Below, in pieces: positions 36,884 through 46,075 of a DNA stretch of 64,000 nt; the first letter of the stretch is position 1; every line of letters starts with the position of its first letter. Source of the stretch: Bacteroidota bacterium (GTDB lineage Bacteria > Bacteroidota > Bacteroidia > Chitinophagales > Chitinophagaceae); the NCBI GenBank assembly GCA_023430465.1, contig JAEZAM010000094.1, positions 8,835 to 72,834 on the forward strand, read 5' to 3'. The notes below the pieces were generated by a model. That model was not told the origin of the DNA and did no database searches. It was given only the letters and a program-made list of their open reading frames with translations. Position numbers and translations under genes: made by a program.

Positions 36884-39151
36884 ATGAAACGCTATCGATC
36901 CCTGCTTTTTTACGTGATTACCTTGCTCGTTTTTTCGGGCATCATCTTCTATATCATTCGTACGGGTGAAAAGCTGGAACCTGCGAAGGTGGATAATTTC
37001 ACGCCGCAGATCACGGCTTCGACCTGGCAGCAGTTCAAGGAAACCTACCTGCAAAATCTTACCCACCCGCTTGCCATCCTGCTACTCCAGATCATTACGA
37101 TCATCATAGCAGCCCGGATATTCGGCTACTTGTGCCGGAAGATCCGCCAGCCATCCGTTGTGGGCGAGATCATCGCCGGTATCTTTCTCGGCCCATCTTT
37201 CATAGGTCATTTTTTCCCGGAGTTTTCTGCATTTCTGTTTCCCCCCTCCTCCCTTGGCAACCTGCAATTCCTTAGCCAGATCGGTCTGATATTATTCATG
37301 TTCATCGTGGGGATGGAACTTGATCTCAATGTTTTAAAAAATAAGGCAAAGGATGCCGTGGTGGTCAGCCATGCCTCCATCATTTTTCCCTTTGCACTCG
37401 GTATCACGCTTTCTTATTTCCTGTACCTCAACTTTGCGCCGCCTGATATAAAATTCCTTTCCTTCTCGCTCTTCATAGGTATTGCCATGAGCATTACCGC
37501 ATTCCCTGTGCTGGCGCGGATTGTGCAGGAGAGAGGGCTTTCCAAAACCAGGATCGGTGCGATCGTCATCACCTGTGCTGCTGCAGATGATATCACCGCC
37601 TGGTGTATTCTGGCCGTTGTGATTGCCATAGTAAAAGCGGGCTCAATTATCAGTGCATTCTACACCATTCTCATGGCGGTCGCATATGTGTTCATCATGT
37701 TGCGCGTCGTTAAGCCATTCCTGAAACGGCTGGGTGATAAGTATGCCAACAAGGAAGCACTGAGCAAACCTGTTGTAGCAATATTCTTCATCACGCTGCT
37801 CCTCTCATCCTATGCAACGGAGGTAATAAGCATTCATGCCCTGTTTGGTGCATTCATGGCCGGGGTGATCATGCCGGCCAATGTCCGATTCCGGAACATT
37901 TTTATTGAAAAAGTTGACGACGTATCCACCGTCCTTCTGCTGCCGCTCTTTTTTGTATTCACTGGTCTCCGTACGCAAATCGGGTTGCTTGACGAGCCCT
38001 ACCTGTGGAAGATTTGTGCCATTATTATCGCCGTAGCCGTGATTGGCAAGTTTCTCGGCAGCGCCATCGCTGCGCGATTTACCGGTCAGAAATGGCGCGA
38101 CAGCCTCGTGATCGGAGCACTCATGAATACCCGGGGACTGATGGAGCTCATCGTGCTTAACATCGGGTATGACCTCGGCGTGCTAACGCCCGAGATCTTT
38201 GCCATGATGGTGATCATGGCATTGGCGACCACATTCATGACCGGACCAGCGATGGACCTGATCGAACGATTCATGCCCGAGTCGGCACCCGCCCCCGTTA
38301 AGACAATTACAGGGCAGTTTAAAGTGTTGGTATCCTTCGGTACGCCGGAAAAAGGAGTGGCGCTGCTGCGGCTCGCTCATCACCTTATCGGGAAAAGCAT
38401 AGATCGCTCCACCGTCACCGCGCTGCACCTCTCACCTGGCAGCGAGTTGAACCAATTCAACCAGGAGGAATTTGAACGCCTCAATTTTGCTCCTATTGAA
38501 TCTGCAGCGCAGGAACTGAGGATGCCTGTCATCAGCATGTTCAAACCAACAGATGACATAGAAACCGCTATAACCGAAACTGCCAACGCTGGCAACTTCG
38601 ATCTCCTGCTGGTGGGCGCCGGAACATCCGTTTATGAAGGAACGCTACTGGGCAAACTGCTTGGTATCACCACCAAGATCATTAACCCGGAACGGCTCTA
38701 TGATACGATCACAGGTAAGGAGAAGTTGTTTGAAACATCTGTATTCGATGACCGTATCAAACAGATCACCCGCGCAGCCAGAATGCCCGTCGGTATTTTT
38801 ATCGATAAAAATTTAACGTCTGTGCGCCGGGTCTTCGTACCCGTTTATTCTATCGGCGACACCTTCCTCCTGATCTATGCTCGTAAACTGATAAGCAACA
38901 GTAACAGCCGCATTACAATAATGGACGCTGGTGGATTTATGGATCAGCAGCCTGAAATGAAAGACAGCATTCAATCGATCGATGATGCCCATCCGGCACA
39001 CGTTGATCTGTATTCAAATCCATTTATCGAGAAGGAACTGCTGGAGCAGCATGACCTTGTCCTTATCAGTTTTGAAAGCTGGAAGAAAGCTGTTGATGAT
39101 CAAAGCACCTGGCTTTCTGAAACGAACTCAGTCCTCATCCTGAAGCCATAA
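36884..39151 (+). CDS. CPA2-type cation/proton antiporter with cytoplasmic domain
   Basis: A 755-residue transporter. After an N-terminal helix (8-28), a Na+/H+ exchanger domain of about 12 helices fills 65-470, with the core motifs FMFIVGMELDLNVL, ITCAAADDITAW (the conserved Asp pair of CPA2) and GALMNTRGLMELIVLNIG. The C-terminal 280 residues form two alpha/beta repeats of Usp-like type (for example FDLLLVGAGTS). It would exchange Na+ or K+ for protons. It is 129 bp after the GLPGLI gene, beyond a hairpin, and its stop lies 2 bp from the convergent barrel gene. Confidence 0.92.
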   Translation: MKRYRSLLFYVITLLVFSGIIFYIIRTGEKLEPAKVDNFTPQITASTWQQFKETYLQNLTHPLAILLLQIITIIIAARIFGYLCRKIRQPSVVGEIIAGIFLGPSFIGHFFPEFSAFLFPPSSLGNLQFLSQIGLILFMFIVGMELDLNVLKNKAKDAVVVSHASIIFPFALGITLSYFLYLNFAPPDIKFLSFSLFIGIAMSITAFPVLARIVQERGLSKTRIGAIVITCAAADDITAWCILAVVIAIVKAGSIISAFYTILMAVAYVFIMLRVVKPFLKRLGDKYANKEALSKPVVAIFFITLLLSSYATEVISIHALFGAFMAGVIMPANVRFRNIFIEKVDDVSTVLLLPLFFVFTGLRTQIGLLDEPYLWKICAIIIAVAVIGKFLGSAIAARFTGQKWRDSLVIGALMNTRGLMELIVLNIGYDLGVLTPEIFAMMVIMALATTFMTGPAMDLIERFMPESAPAPVKTITGQFKVLVSFGTPEKGVALLRLAHHLIGKSIDRSTVTALHLSPGSELNQFNQEEFERLNFAPIESAAQELRMPVISMFKPTDDIETAITETANAGNFDLLLVGAGTSVYEGTLLGKLLGITTKIINPERLYDTITGKEKLFETSVFDDRIKQITRAARMPVGIFIDKNLTSVRRVFVPVYSIGDTFLLIYARKLISNSNSRITIMDAGGFMDQQPEMKDSIQSIDDAHPAHVDLYSNPFIEKELLEQHDLVLISFESWKKAVDDQSTWLSETNSVLILKP

Positions 39152-39153
39152 GC

Positions 39154-41955
39154 TTACCTCCGGATGATAATCCCTCCCGGGGCAGACTGCGCGCCAGTCT
39201 TGCTCAGACTATAAGTAAATGTCAGCAACGCAAACCTCCGAAGTGAGTTTGTACGTCGATCTTCGATATAACTCTGGTTGCTTGTTCGCTGTATTCCCAC
39301 ATTCTGGTTCAGTATATCGTTCACCGACAGCTTGAGCTCGCCACGTTTGAACTTCAGGAATTGCTTCGCCAGCGATGCTGTCCAAAACGGCACGCCGTCA
39401 TTATAACCCGCCGCCAACTGGTTATTGATCGTATAAACCATGTTTGTGCTGAAATTCCAGGAGTGCGGCAACTGCCAGTTGATATCCAGTTCATATACCT
39501 GTGAAAAATAACTGGTATTAAACGATGGCTGGATTGAATACCTCGTTTTGTTATAATTGATGCCGGCATTGATACTCCAGTCGAAATTGTCATGTGGTGT
39601 CATATCAAGACTGAATCTGGGACCCGCAGTGGTGGTACGGATTATGTTCGACCGGCCGTTGATGAATTGCTCGGTCTGTTGATAGCCGAGGTTACTTCCG
39701 AAACGCACGGAGCCTTTCAGCGCACGGACCGGCAAGCCTACGCTGATATCACTCCGCAAACTGTAAACTCCATCAACGTTTACTGGTCTTGTCTTTCTGA
39801 TCCCATTTGTTAGTACCGAATCACTGCTCACGATCTTATTATCGGTGCGCGATAAATCAATGAAGGCAAACAGGTTTTTATTCTTGTACGGATTCACACC
39901 GGCATAGTTGATCTGCACCGCGTGCGTGAACTCCTGTTTCAGGTCAGGGTTTCCTTCCCGGATATACAGCGGGTTGGAAACGTCTGGCACCGGTTGCAGA
40001 TCGGTTACCGTTGGCTGATTGGTGTAGGTGCTGTAATTGAGTGATATATTCTTGCTTCTAGAGAAATAATACTGAAACCGCGCCGTAGGTAATACATTGA
40101 GAAATGTCTTCTTCAAAAGGGTATCTTTTATACCCATCAGCACCTCTCCCTGCAGGGTAGCCTGCTGCAGGCTTGCGCCAAAAGCATAATTGTATTTCTT
40201 CTGCTGCGTTCGAACACGTAGGCCCGCATTGCTGAAGCCGTATTCATTTTCAAATTCGTTGCTGAGCCGCTGGTTAAGTTGGTCATAATCAGCGGTGCCT
40301 TTGTTGAAGTCGAATGTCTGTTTATCGGAATAGTTTCGCGTATGGCTCTTGCCGAGGCTGAATTCCAGCAGGGATCTTTTCAAAATCGGCTCGGTGTATA
40401 CAAGCCTTCCTGTCAGCCCCAGCATGCTGGACTCGTTGAAAACCCGCTGATCGATGGAGTCTGTGCGAAATGGTGCCGGAGATTGCTGCATGAATTGATT
40501 CACGGACTCAAGATCGGTCACACGATCCGATTCATTCATGGTAGACTGCAGGCTAAGCGAAAGTGTGCGCCCACGCTTGCGGAATTTTTTGCGGAACAGA
40601 AGGTCATGCCGCATGTTGTATCCATCGCCTTTGCTGAAGCTGTTATTAAATCCTTTGTTGCTGAGCAGGCCGTCTTCTCCGCGTTGCTCGTAGTCGGATA
40701 GGGATGACGTGCTGTTTCGCTGGATGCCGAAGGATGGAGAATATTTTATCGAGTGAAATGAATCAATCTGGAAATCAAGGCCAATGTTCAGGCGATGTGT
40801 ATTGTTGACGTTGTCCGTCCGGGAGTGTTGATCATATCGGTAGGATGAATCGCCGAGCAGGTATTGCCGCTGGACCCGGCTATCGAGCAATGGATTGTAG
40901 CGGTTATAGAAATAATTGCTGGTCAATTCTGTTTTTGTTCCAATGAGATTATTATAGTTCAATCCGCCCCCGGCTATGCTCCTGATACCATTATTATTTG
41001 CGCCCATGCCGCTCATAGCAGCGTCTTCGCTGCTCATGTTGATATTGATGTTTCCATTCCCTGCGCGCATCATGCGGCCGAGCTCACCGGTAAAGTTCAT
41101 CATGTCCATGAACGAGAATCCTTCCGCATTGGTATTGTTGGCCATACCTATGGCTGACATCTGCCGGGCGCCTTTGAAAGAATTGAGGTTAAACCGCCCC
41201 TCATACCGGCCATCAGTACCGCCGCCGGCCATTGCTTTACCAAAGCCGCCTTTTTTCTTATCCTTCTTCAACTTGAGGTTGATGGTTTTCTCGCTGTTGC
41301 CGTCATCAAATCCAGTGAGTGCTGCCTGGTCACTTTGCCGGTCATATACCTGCACTTTATCGATGGCATCTGCCGGCAGATTCTTGGTGGCCATTTTTGG
41401 ATCATTGCCAAAGAACTCCTTTCCATCCACCAGCACCCGATTGACCTTCTGCCCCTGCGCTCTCACCGTCCCGTCTTTTTCTACCTGGACCCCCGGAAGC
41501 CGCTTGAGGAGTTGCTCTACATTCGCATTGGGCTGAGTTTTGAATGATCCTGCATTGTATTGTACCGTATCCCCAATGAGTGTCACGGGAGGTATATCGT
41601 TTCTCACCACCACCTCTTTCAGCACCTTTGTGCGGTCATGCAGAATGACCCTTCCCAACTCAAGCCTGTCCGTTTTGTTCTCTACTTTGATCTTCTTCGT
41701 GCTGCCGTGATAGGCGACGTGCGAGAACAGCAATTGATAATCACCCGGAGCGACGTTGTTGATGGTGAACCGGCCACCGTTGTCGGTCATGGAGAAACTT
41801 ATCAGTGAAGAGTCCTTTTCCAGCAGTAAGGTGATGGTCGCATCTGGGACAGGCTTGTTATTGAGTGTGTCGTAGATCAAGCCAGACAGGGAACCTTTCT
41901 GAGCCTGGGCATTGAAGCACATAAAGAGAAATGGCAAAAAAAGCAGGTAGCGCAT
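39154..41955 (-). CDS. Outer-membrane beta-barrel protein, CarboxypepD_reg plus plug type
   Basis: A 933-residue TonB-receptor-like barrel. The signal peptide is 1-18. A CarboxypepD_reg domain (about 20-105: GSLSGLIYDT...GGRFTINNVAPG) is followed by a plug domain (about 115-215, LLKRLPGVQVEKDGTV and VNRVLVDGKEFFGNDP) and an OMP_b-brl_3 barrel to the end. A Met/Gly/Asn-rich segment lies near 285-330 (FMDMMNFTGELGRMM, then AAMSGMGANNNG). It is a paralog of the 962-residue protein at 43063-45951. Its upstream region carries the promoter pattern of the GLPGLI gene, which suggests co-regulation. Substrate unknown. Confidence 0.92.
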   Translation of the reverse strand: MRYLLFLPFLFMCFNAQAQKGSLSGLIYDTLNNKPVPDATITLLLEKDSSLISFSMTDNGGRFTINNVAPGDYQLLFSHVAYHGSTKKIKVENKTDRLELGRVILHDRTKVLKEVVVRNDIPPVTLIGDTVQYNAGSFKTQPNANVEQLLKRLPGVQVEKDGTVRAQGQKVNRVLVDGKEFFGNDPKMATKNLPADAIDKVQVYDRQSDQAALTGFDDGNSEKTINLKLKKDKKKGGFGKAMAGGGTDGRYEGRFNLNSFKGARQMSAIGMANNTNAEGFSFMDMMNFTGELGRMMRAGNGNININMSSEDAAMSGMGANNNGIRSIAGGGLNYNNLIGTKTELTSNYFYNRYNPLLDSRVQRQYLLGDSSYRYDQHSRTDNVNNTHRLNIGLDFQIDSFHSIKYSPSFGIQRNSTSSLSDYEQRGEDGLLSNKGFNNSFSKGDGYNMRHDLLFRKKFRKRGRTLSLSLQSTMNESDRVTDLESVNQFMQQSPAPFRTDSIDQRVFNESSMLGLTGRLVYTEPILKRSLLEFSLGKSHTRNYSDKQTFDFNKGTADYDQLNQRLSNEFENEYGFSNAGLRVRTQQKKYNYAFGASLQQATLQGEVLMGIKDTLLKKTFLNVLPTARFQYYFSRSKNISLNYSTYTNQPTVTDLQPVPDVSNPLYIREGNPDLKQEFTHAVQINYAGVNPYKNKNLFAFIDLSRTDNKIVSSDSVLTNGIRKTRPVNVDGVYSLRSDISVGLPVRALKGSVRFGSNLGYQQTEQFINGRSNIIRTTTAGPRFSLDMTPHDNFDWSINAGINYNKTRYSIQPSFNTSYFSQVYELDINWQLPHSWNFSTNMVYTINNQLAAGYNDGVPFWTASLAKQFLKFKRGELKLSVNDILNQNVGIQRTSNQSYIEDRRTNSLRRFALLTFTYSLSKTGAQSAPGGIIIRR

Positions 41956-41975
41956 AAACAGGTTTTAAGGCGCTA

Positions 41976-42042
41976 CGAAAGTATCAGGACACGGCGAGGT
42001 AATGGGTTAACCAGTATGGGATTAATGTTAATGATAGTTAAG
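41976..42042 (-). promoter_or_regulatory. Activator-type promoter of the barrel gene, matching that of the GLPGLI gene
   Basis: On the minus strand CTTAACT (42042-42036), ATTAACA (42032-42026) and GTTAACC (42011-42005) have start spacing 10 and 21 bp. After exactly 21 nt comes TACTTTCG (41983-41976), one mismatch from TAnnTTTG, 20 nt before the ATG. A further ATTAATC lies at 42026-42020. Order and all three distances equal those at 35884-35950. Confidence 0.6.
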
Positions 42043-42048
42043 GGGAGA

Positions 42049-42127
42049 AGAGTGCGGATTTCACGCAAATCCCGAAGCATCGGGAGCAAAGTGCGCAAAA
42101 CACTTCGCACTCCACACTCCGCACTCT
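42049..42127. repeat. Nested inverted repeat with TTTCACGCAAA motif
   Basis: Outer arms AGAGTGCGGA (42049-42058) and TCCGCACTCT (42118-42127) enclose TTTCACGCAAA (42059-42069), an inner hairpin TCCCGA/TCGGGA (42070-42075, 42080-42085) and GAGCAAAG. It lies immediately after the stop of the gene at 42129-42716 and could end its transcript. Confidence 0.7.
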
Positions 42128-42128
42128 G

Positions 42129-42716
42129 CTAGTCCAGCTCCTCGCCCTGATCGGTATCCTCCCGGTCACGCTCATAGATCAGCACCCGGACTTTCCATTC
42201 CAGCATTTCATACTGCATAGACACCTCGAGTTTCATCTTATGTGTGATCTGGTCGGCCTTTTCAAAGCTTAGGATCGCACTGGTAAAATTCTTTTCCTCC
42301 ACCGGCGCCTGGTATTTTCCCTTCAGGTAGAAGGTGACACCATAGTCCATCTTCACAGCCATATTGTTGAACTGGTGGAAGAGTTGCTTGAATTTTGCGC
42401 GGGCCTCCTCAAAACTCTCTGTGGTGAGCATCAGCGCCTGCCAACTATAGACGGGCTCCTTTCGGGATGAATAGCGGGTAATGGTCGCATACTCTGCCCC
42501 ACTGAAAGAAAAATTGCAGGCATAATCTGTGGCCTGGGGATTTTCTTCAATGATGTCGCCCTGCAGCTTGGCAAAATGGTGGGGATACTCGCGGATCACT
42601 TTTTTGATGTCGCTGCCGATACCATTGCCGACCGGAAGATGTAATTGAGAATGGGAAACCTGGAGTAAGAACAATAAAATAGCAGTAAAAACTAGTGGTT
42701 TTACGATTTTTTTCAC
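42129..42716 (-). CDS. Secreted protein of unknown function
   Basis: A 195-residue exported protein. The signal peptide (KKIVKPLVFTAILLFLLQVSHS) starts from a GTG at 42716, since no ATG is available. The mature domain mixes helices and strands (DYACNFSFSGAEYATITRYSS, then KMDYGVTFYLKG, then LEVSMQYEMLEWKVRVLIYERD) and ends in an acidic tail (DREDTDQGEELD). No known family was recognised. A small chaperone-like or lipocalin-like role cannot be judged. It stands alone, divergent from a possible short gene at 42826. Confidence 0.75.
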   Translation of the reverse strand: MKKIVKPLVFTAILLFLLQVSHSQLHLPVGNGIGSDIKKVIREYPHHFAKLQGDIIEENPQATDYACNFSFSGAEYATITRYSSRKEPVYSWQALMLTTESFEEARAKFKQLFHQFNNMAVKMDYGVTFYLKGKYQAPVEEKNFTSAILSFEKADQITHKMKLEVSMQYEMLEWKVRVLIYERDREDTDQGEELD

Positions 42717-42825
42717 GAGTATAGGATTATAGAGTTAATAAGTTGTGCAAATATTATAAAATCTTGTGCTGATATTATAATTTTAAAAAGAATATTTCGT
42801 TATCAGTTTACTTAAACGATCCTAC

Positions 42826-42984
42826 ATGAAAAACAAACACATCGTTCATGCACATGAAGAGGCCCGCATCTACCGCAGTTATTATAAGCCTTCCTTCAAT
42901 ATTTTATTCCTGTTGAAGTCTGTTCTCTCTGTTTTCATTTCTGGTTCATCGCCGGCAGCCGGGACGGTCACGCGCAGGAAATAG
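42826..42984 (+). CDS. Possible 52-residue small protein
   Basis: A short reading frame opening MKNKHIVHAHEEARIYRSYY with a hydrophobic middle (FNILFLLKSVLSVFISG) and a basic end (VTRRK), so it could be a single-pass membrane peptide. It fills the gap between a divergent gene start and a strong terminator that begins 28 nt after its stop. No family is known and no clear promoter element is seen. The coding status is uncertain. The same stretch could be an untranslated RNA. Confidence 0.35.
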   Translation: MKNKHIVHAHEEARIYRSYYKPSFNILFLLKSVLSVFISGSSPAAGTVTRRK

Positions 42985-43011
42985 ATTTGTCTTACTAACC
43001 CCCATAATACA

Positions 43012-43047
43012 AGAGCCTCCCCGTTTTACGTGGGAGGCTCTCTTTAT
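43012..43047. terminator. Strong bidirectional intrinsic terminator
   Basis: A 10-bp perfect stem (AGAGCCTCCC at 43012-43021 with 43032-43041), with an inner CGT/ACG pairing in the loop. On the plus strand it is followed by CTTTATT, on the minus strand by TTGTATTA. It sits just after the stop of the barrel gene at 43063 (minus) and after the small reading frame at 42826 (plus). Confidence 0.85.
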
Positions 43048-43062
43048 TCGAATCGTATATTG

Positions 43063-45951
43063 CTAGTTAACCCGCATGCTGTCCATAGTGCGGTTCATCA
43101 TCCTGTTCATTCCCGGGGTCATCGCCGGAGCCCCTTGTGTCTTTCCGCCCATCCTGTTAAGGTTATACATAAAGCTTATCATGAAATACCGACGCAGTAC
43201 ATTGCTTCGCGTATCCTGTACGTAGTTGTCGCTGGCTATGCGTGTTATGCTCTCATTCTGATTCAGGATATCATTCACACTCAGCTTGATCTCGCCATTC
43301 TTTTTCTTGAACACCTGCTTGCTGAAGCTGGCATTCCATAAAGGTATGTTCTGGTTATATCCCTCTGCCCGGCCTGTATTGATGAGATAATTGAAGTCGG
43401 TAGAAAGAATGAAGTTCTTTGGAAAATTATAGGAAAAATTGCCCGAGTAGGTTTGTGTGAGGTAATCTTCATTCAGCGTTCTGTCAACGCTGTAGCTAAC
43501 ATCGGTATATGCCAGGTTCAGCCGCAATCCCAGATCAAACTTCGTCTTATTCAGGTTGACGCCTACCCCCTGCGATACCGCAAATGACTTGGTATAATTC
43601 TTCAACCGGCGAAGTATGCTCACATCGCGTGTGTAAGAAAGATTGTTGGTGAGGTTCACACTTGACCCCTTCCATTTCTTTCCCTTGAAAGGAAGCCCAA
43701 GCGTAAGGAATGAATTACCGCGGTAGTACCCGTTGAGGTTCTGGTAACTGGTTATCTGAACGGGGCCACTCACATCGATCGTATTGACGATCTTGTTCTG
43801 CGTAGTGCTGAAGCTGAGGTTGGCCGCAATCAGGCGGAACGTCAGTATGTTGAACGTATTGAAACCGATGTTGAAGTTATGGTTGAACTCCTGGTCGAGG
43901 AATGGGTTCCCTACGCGGATATTCAGCGTATCCGTTGCATCCGGCACATTCTGAAGCTGAGAAATGCTCGGTTGGTTTGTCCGTCCATTATAGCTAAACC
44001 GGAGATTCTTGCTCTTCGTTGGGGTGTAATTGAAGTTGGCCGTTGGAAAAAAGTTTACGTAAGATTGGCTGTTCATGGAATCTTTTTGCGTCAGCGCCCA
44101 GAAACTCCTGGACTCTTGTGTTGCCTGCTGTACTGCCAGGCCAAACTGGTAATTATATAATTTATTCTGGACCCTGAAGTTTGCACCCGCGCGATGGGCG
44201 GTAAAATAGTTCCGGAAGGCATTCGTTAGCTGCAGATTGGCAGTCGTGTATTTTCCGCTGCCAGGGTCGAAGTTAAATACCTCCCGGTCAGAGCTGCTGT
44301 TATTCCTTGTGTATGCATAGTTGAGCTCAAGCAGTTTGTTCAGCCCAAAAGGTTCGGTATACGAGGTGCTGAAAACGTTATTATTCGATTTCATCTTCTG
44401 CCTGTTGATCTGGTTCTGATCGAATGCCAGTATGAGATTGCCGGACGGATCAAAGAAATCGTTATCAGATAAGGTGAGCCCATTGCTGCTGCTGTTACCA
44501 AAGCTGTTGTTCCAGCCCAGTGTCAGCGTTCGGCCAACTCTTCTGAATTTATGCCGGAACAACAAATTGTTTCCCATATTGAAACCACTCCGCTTATTCT
44601 GGTTGATGCGTCTCGTAGTGATCGCCAGGTATTCTTCATTGGGCTCGGTGGTGATACTGAAGCTGGTATCATTGGAGTAATTATCTGATCGCTGCAACGT
44701 AAGGGAAGGCGTATACAGGATGGAGTTCGCAGAGTCAATCTGGTACTCCAGTCGCAGGTTGAACCGGTGGTTCTGGTTATTGTTGTCTGACATCGACTCC
44801 TGTCTGCGGGTAACGATGGAATCTGTGTAGGTCGACCGGCGGTTGCTGCTCTGCTCCTGACGCGTATTGGCGTCAGATAGAAAATAGCTTCCCGTTACTT
44901 TTAGTTTACGCCCGAACTGGTTGGTATAGTTGATGCCGGAAGATAGAGAACGGATAAGTCCGGTGTTGCCCGAGCCACCCCCCATGAACATGGCCATGGG
45001 TCCGCCGCCACCACCACGAATCTGCATGCCACCCATCATCGCTCCCTGGCCGCCGCCAAATCCGCTGAAGCCCCCCATTGAGCTGATCACGTCAGAAAAG
45101 GAAAAGCCCTGCTTATTGATATTGTTTGCATTGAACAGCACAGATATCCGCTGCTCGCCATTGAACTTATTAACGCTAAGATTTCCTTCATAATGGCCAT
45201 CATCTCCACCTGCCGCCAGCACCCTTCCAAAATATCCTTTATTGCGGTCTTTCTTCAGCTTGATATTGATGGTCTTGCTGCGACTGCCGTCATCGATTTT
45301 TGTGAACTTGCTCTGCTCACTCATGTCATCAAATACCTGTACGCTCTCTACCATATCCGCAGTCAGATTTTTCGTCGCCAGCTTTGGGTCATTGCCAAAG
45401 AATTCCTTGCCATCTACCAGCACTTTCTGAACCTGCTCGCCCTGGGATTTGACCGTGCCTTCTTTATCTACTTCCATTCCCGGAAGCTTCTTGATCAGAT
45501 CCTCCACAGTTGCATTGGGCTGGGTCTTGAAGCCGCTTGCGTTGAACTGTATCGTGTCATTTTTTACAACGATCGGCGCTTCGCTGGTTACCACCACTTC
45601 ACCTAGTGTTTTGAAGTTATTGGAAGGATGGATCTCACCCAGGTCGATGGTGCGCTTGTCGGCTCCGACCGAGATAGTTCGTTTTATCTCCACAAATGCC
45701 TGATGGCTGATCAATAAAGTGTATTGTCCGTCTTCGACATTTTTGATCTCGAATGTCCCGTTCTTATCAGTGAGCGTAAAGCTCACCAGCGCAGAATCTT
45801 TGGGGTTGATAAGAGAGACCGTTGCATCCGCAACCGCCTTCCGGGCTGTTGCTGTTGTATCGATTAGTTTGCCGCGCACAACGCCCTCCGTTTTCTGCGC
45901 AGCGGCTGTAAAGCCAATCAGGAGGAATAGAGTAAGCAGGTAGTATTTCAT
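43063..45951 (-). CDS. Outer-membrane beta-barrel protein, second paralog
   Basis: A 962-residue paralog of the 933-residue barrel protein: signal peptide (1-18), CarboxypepD_reg domain (about 22-110), plug (about 120-225, LIKKLPGMEVDKEGTV and VQKVLVDGKEFFGNDP), then an OMP_b-brl_3 barrel. A Gly/Met-rich loop (about 290-325: GGFSGFGGGQGAMMGGMQ, PMAMFMGGG) and a Met-rich C terminus (AMTPGMNRMMNRTMDSM) stand out. Its upstream region does not show the TTAAC repeat geometry of the first paralog, so the two are probably regulated differently. Substrate unknown. Confidence 0.92.
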   Translation of the reverse strand: MKYYLLTLFLLIGFTAAAQKTEGVVRGKLIDTTATARKAVADATVSLINPKDSALVSFTLTDKNGTFEIKNVEDGQYTLLISHQAFVEIKRTISVGADKRTIDLGEIHPSNNFKTLGEVVVTSEAPIVVKNDTIQFNASGFKTQPNATVEDLIKKLPGMEVDKEGTVKSQGEQVQKVLVDGKEFFGNDPKLATKNLTADMVESVQVFDDMSEQSKFTKIDDGSRSKTINIKLKKDRNKGYFGRVLAAGGDDGHYEGNLSVNKFNGEQRISVLFNANNINKQGFSFSDVISSMGGFSGFGGGQGAMMGGMQIRGGGGGPMAMFMGGGSGNTGLIRSLSSGINYTNQFGRKLKVTGSYFLSDANTRQEQSSNRRSTYTDSIVTRRQESMSDNNNQNHRFNLRLEYQIDSANSILYTPSLTLQRSDNYSNDTSFSITTEPNEEYLAITTRRINQNKRSGFNMGNNLLFRHKFRRVGRTLTLGWNNSFGNSSSNGLTLSDNDFFDPSGNLILAFDQNQINRQKMKSNNNVFSTSYTEPFGLNKLLELNYAYTRNNSSSDREVFNFDPGSGKYTTANLQLTNAFRNYFTAHRAGANFRVQNKLYNYQFGLAVQQATQESRSFWALTQKDSMNSQSYVNFFPTANFNYTPTKSKNLRFSYNGRTNQPSISQLQNVPDATDTLNIRVGNPFLDQEFNHNFNIGFNTFNILTFRLIAANLSFSTTQNKIVNTIDVSGPVQITSYQNLNGYYRGNSFLTLGLPFKGKKWKGSSVNLTNNLSYTRDVSILRRLKNYTKSFAVSQGVGVNLNKTKFDLGLRLNLAYTDVSYSVDRTLNEDYLTQTYSGNFSYNFPKNFILSTDFNYLINTGRAEGYNQNIPLWNASFSKQVFKKKNGEIKLSVNDILNQNESITRIASDNYVQDTRSNVLRRYFMISFMYNLNRMGGKTQGAPAMTPGMNRMMNRTMDSMRVN

Positions 45952-46075
45952 ATATCCGTTAGGTGATGTGCGAAATTAGACGCAGGACACCACAAATACC
46001 AGCGGGCTGGCACGGATAGGCGGGGCAAAACCCCATAAACGGTAAAATTTAACTTTAAGCGAGCGGCAAACCGGA

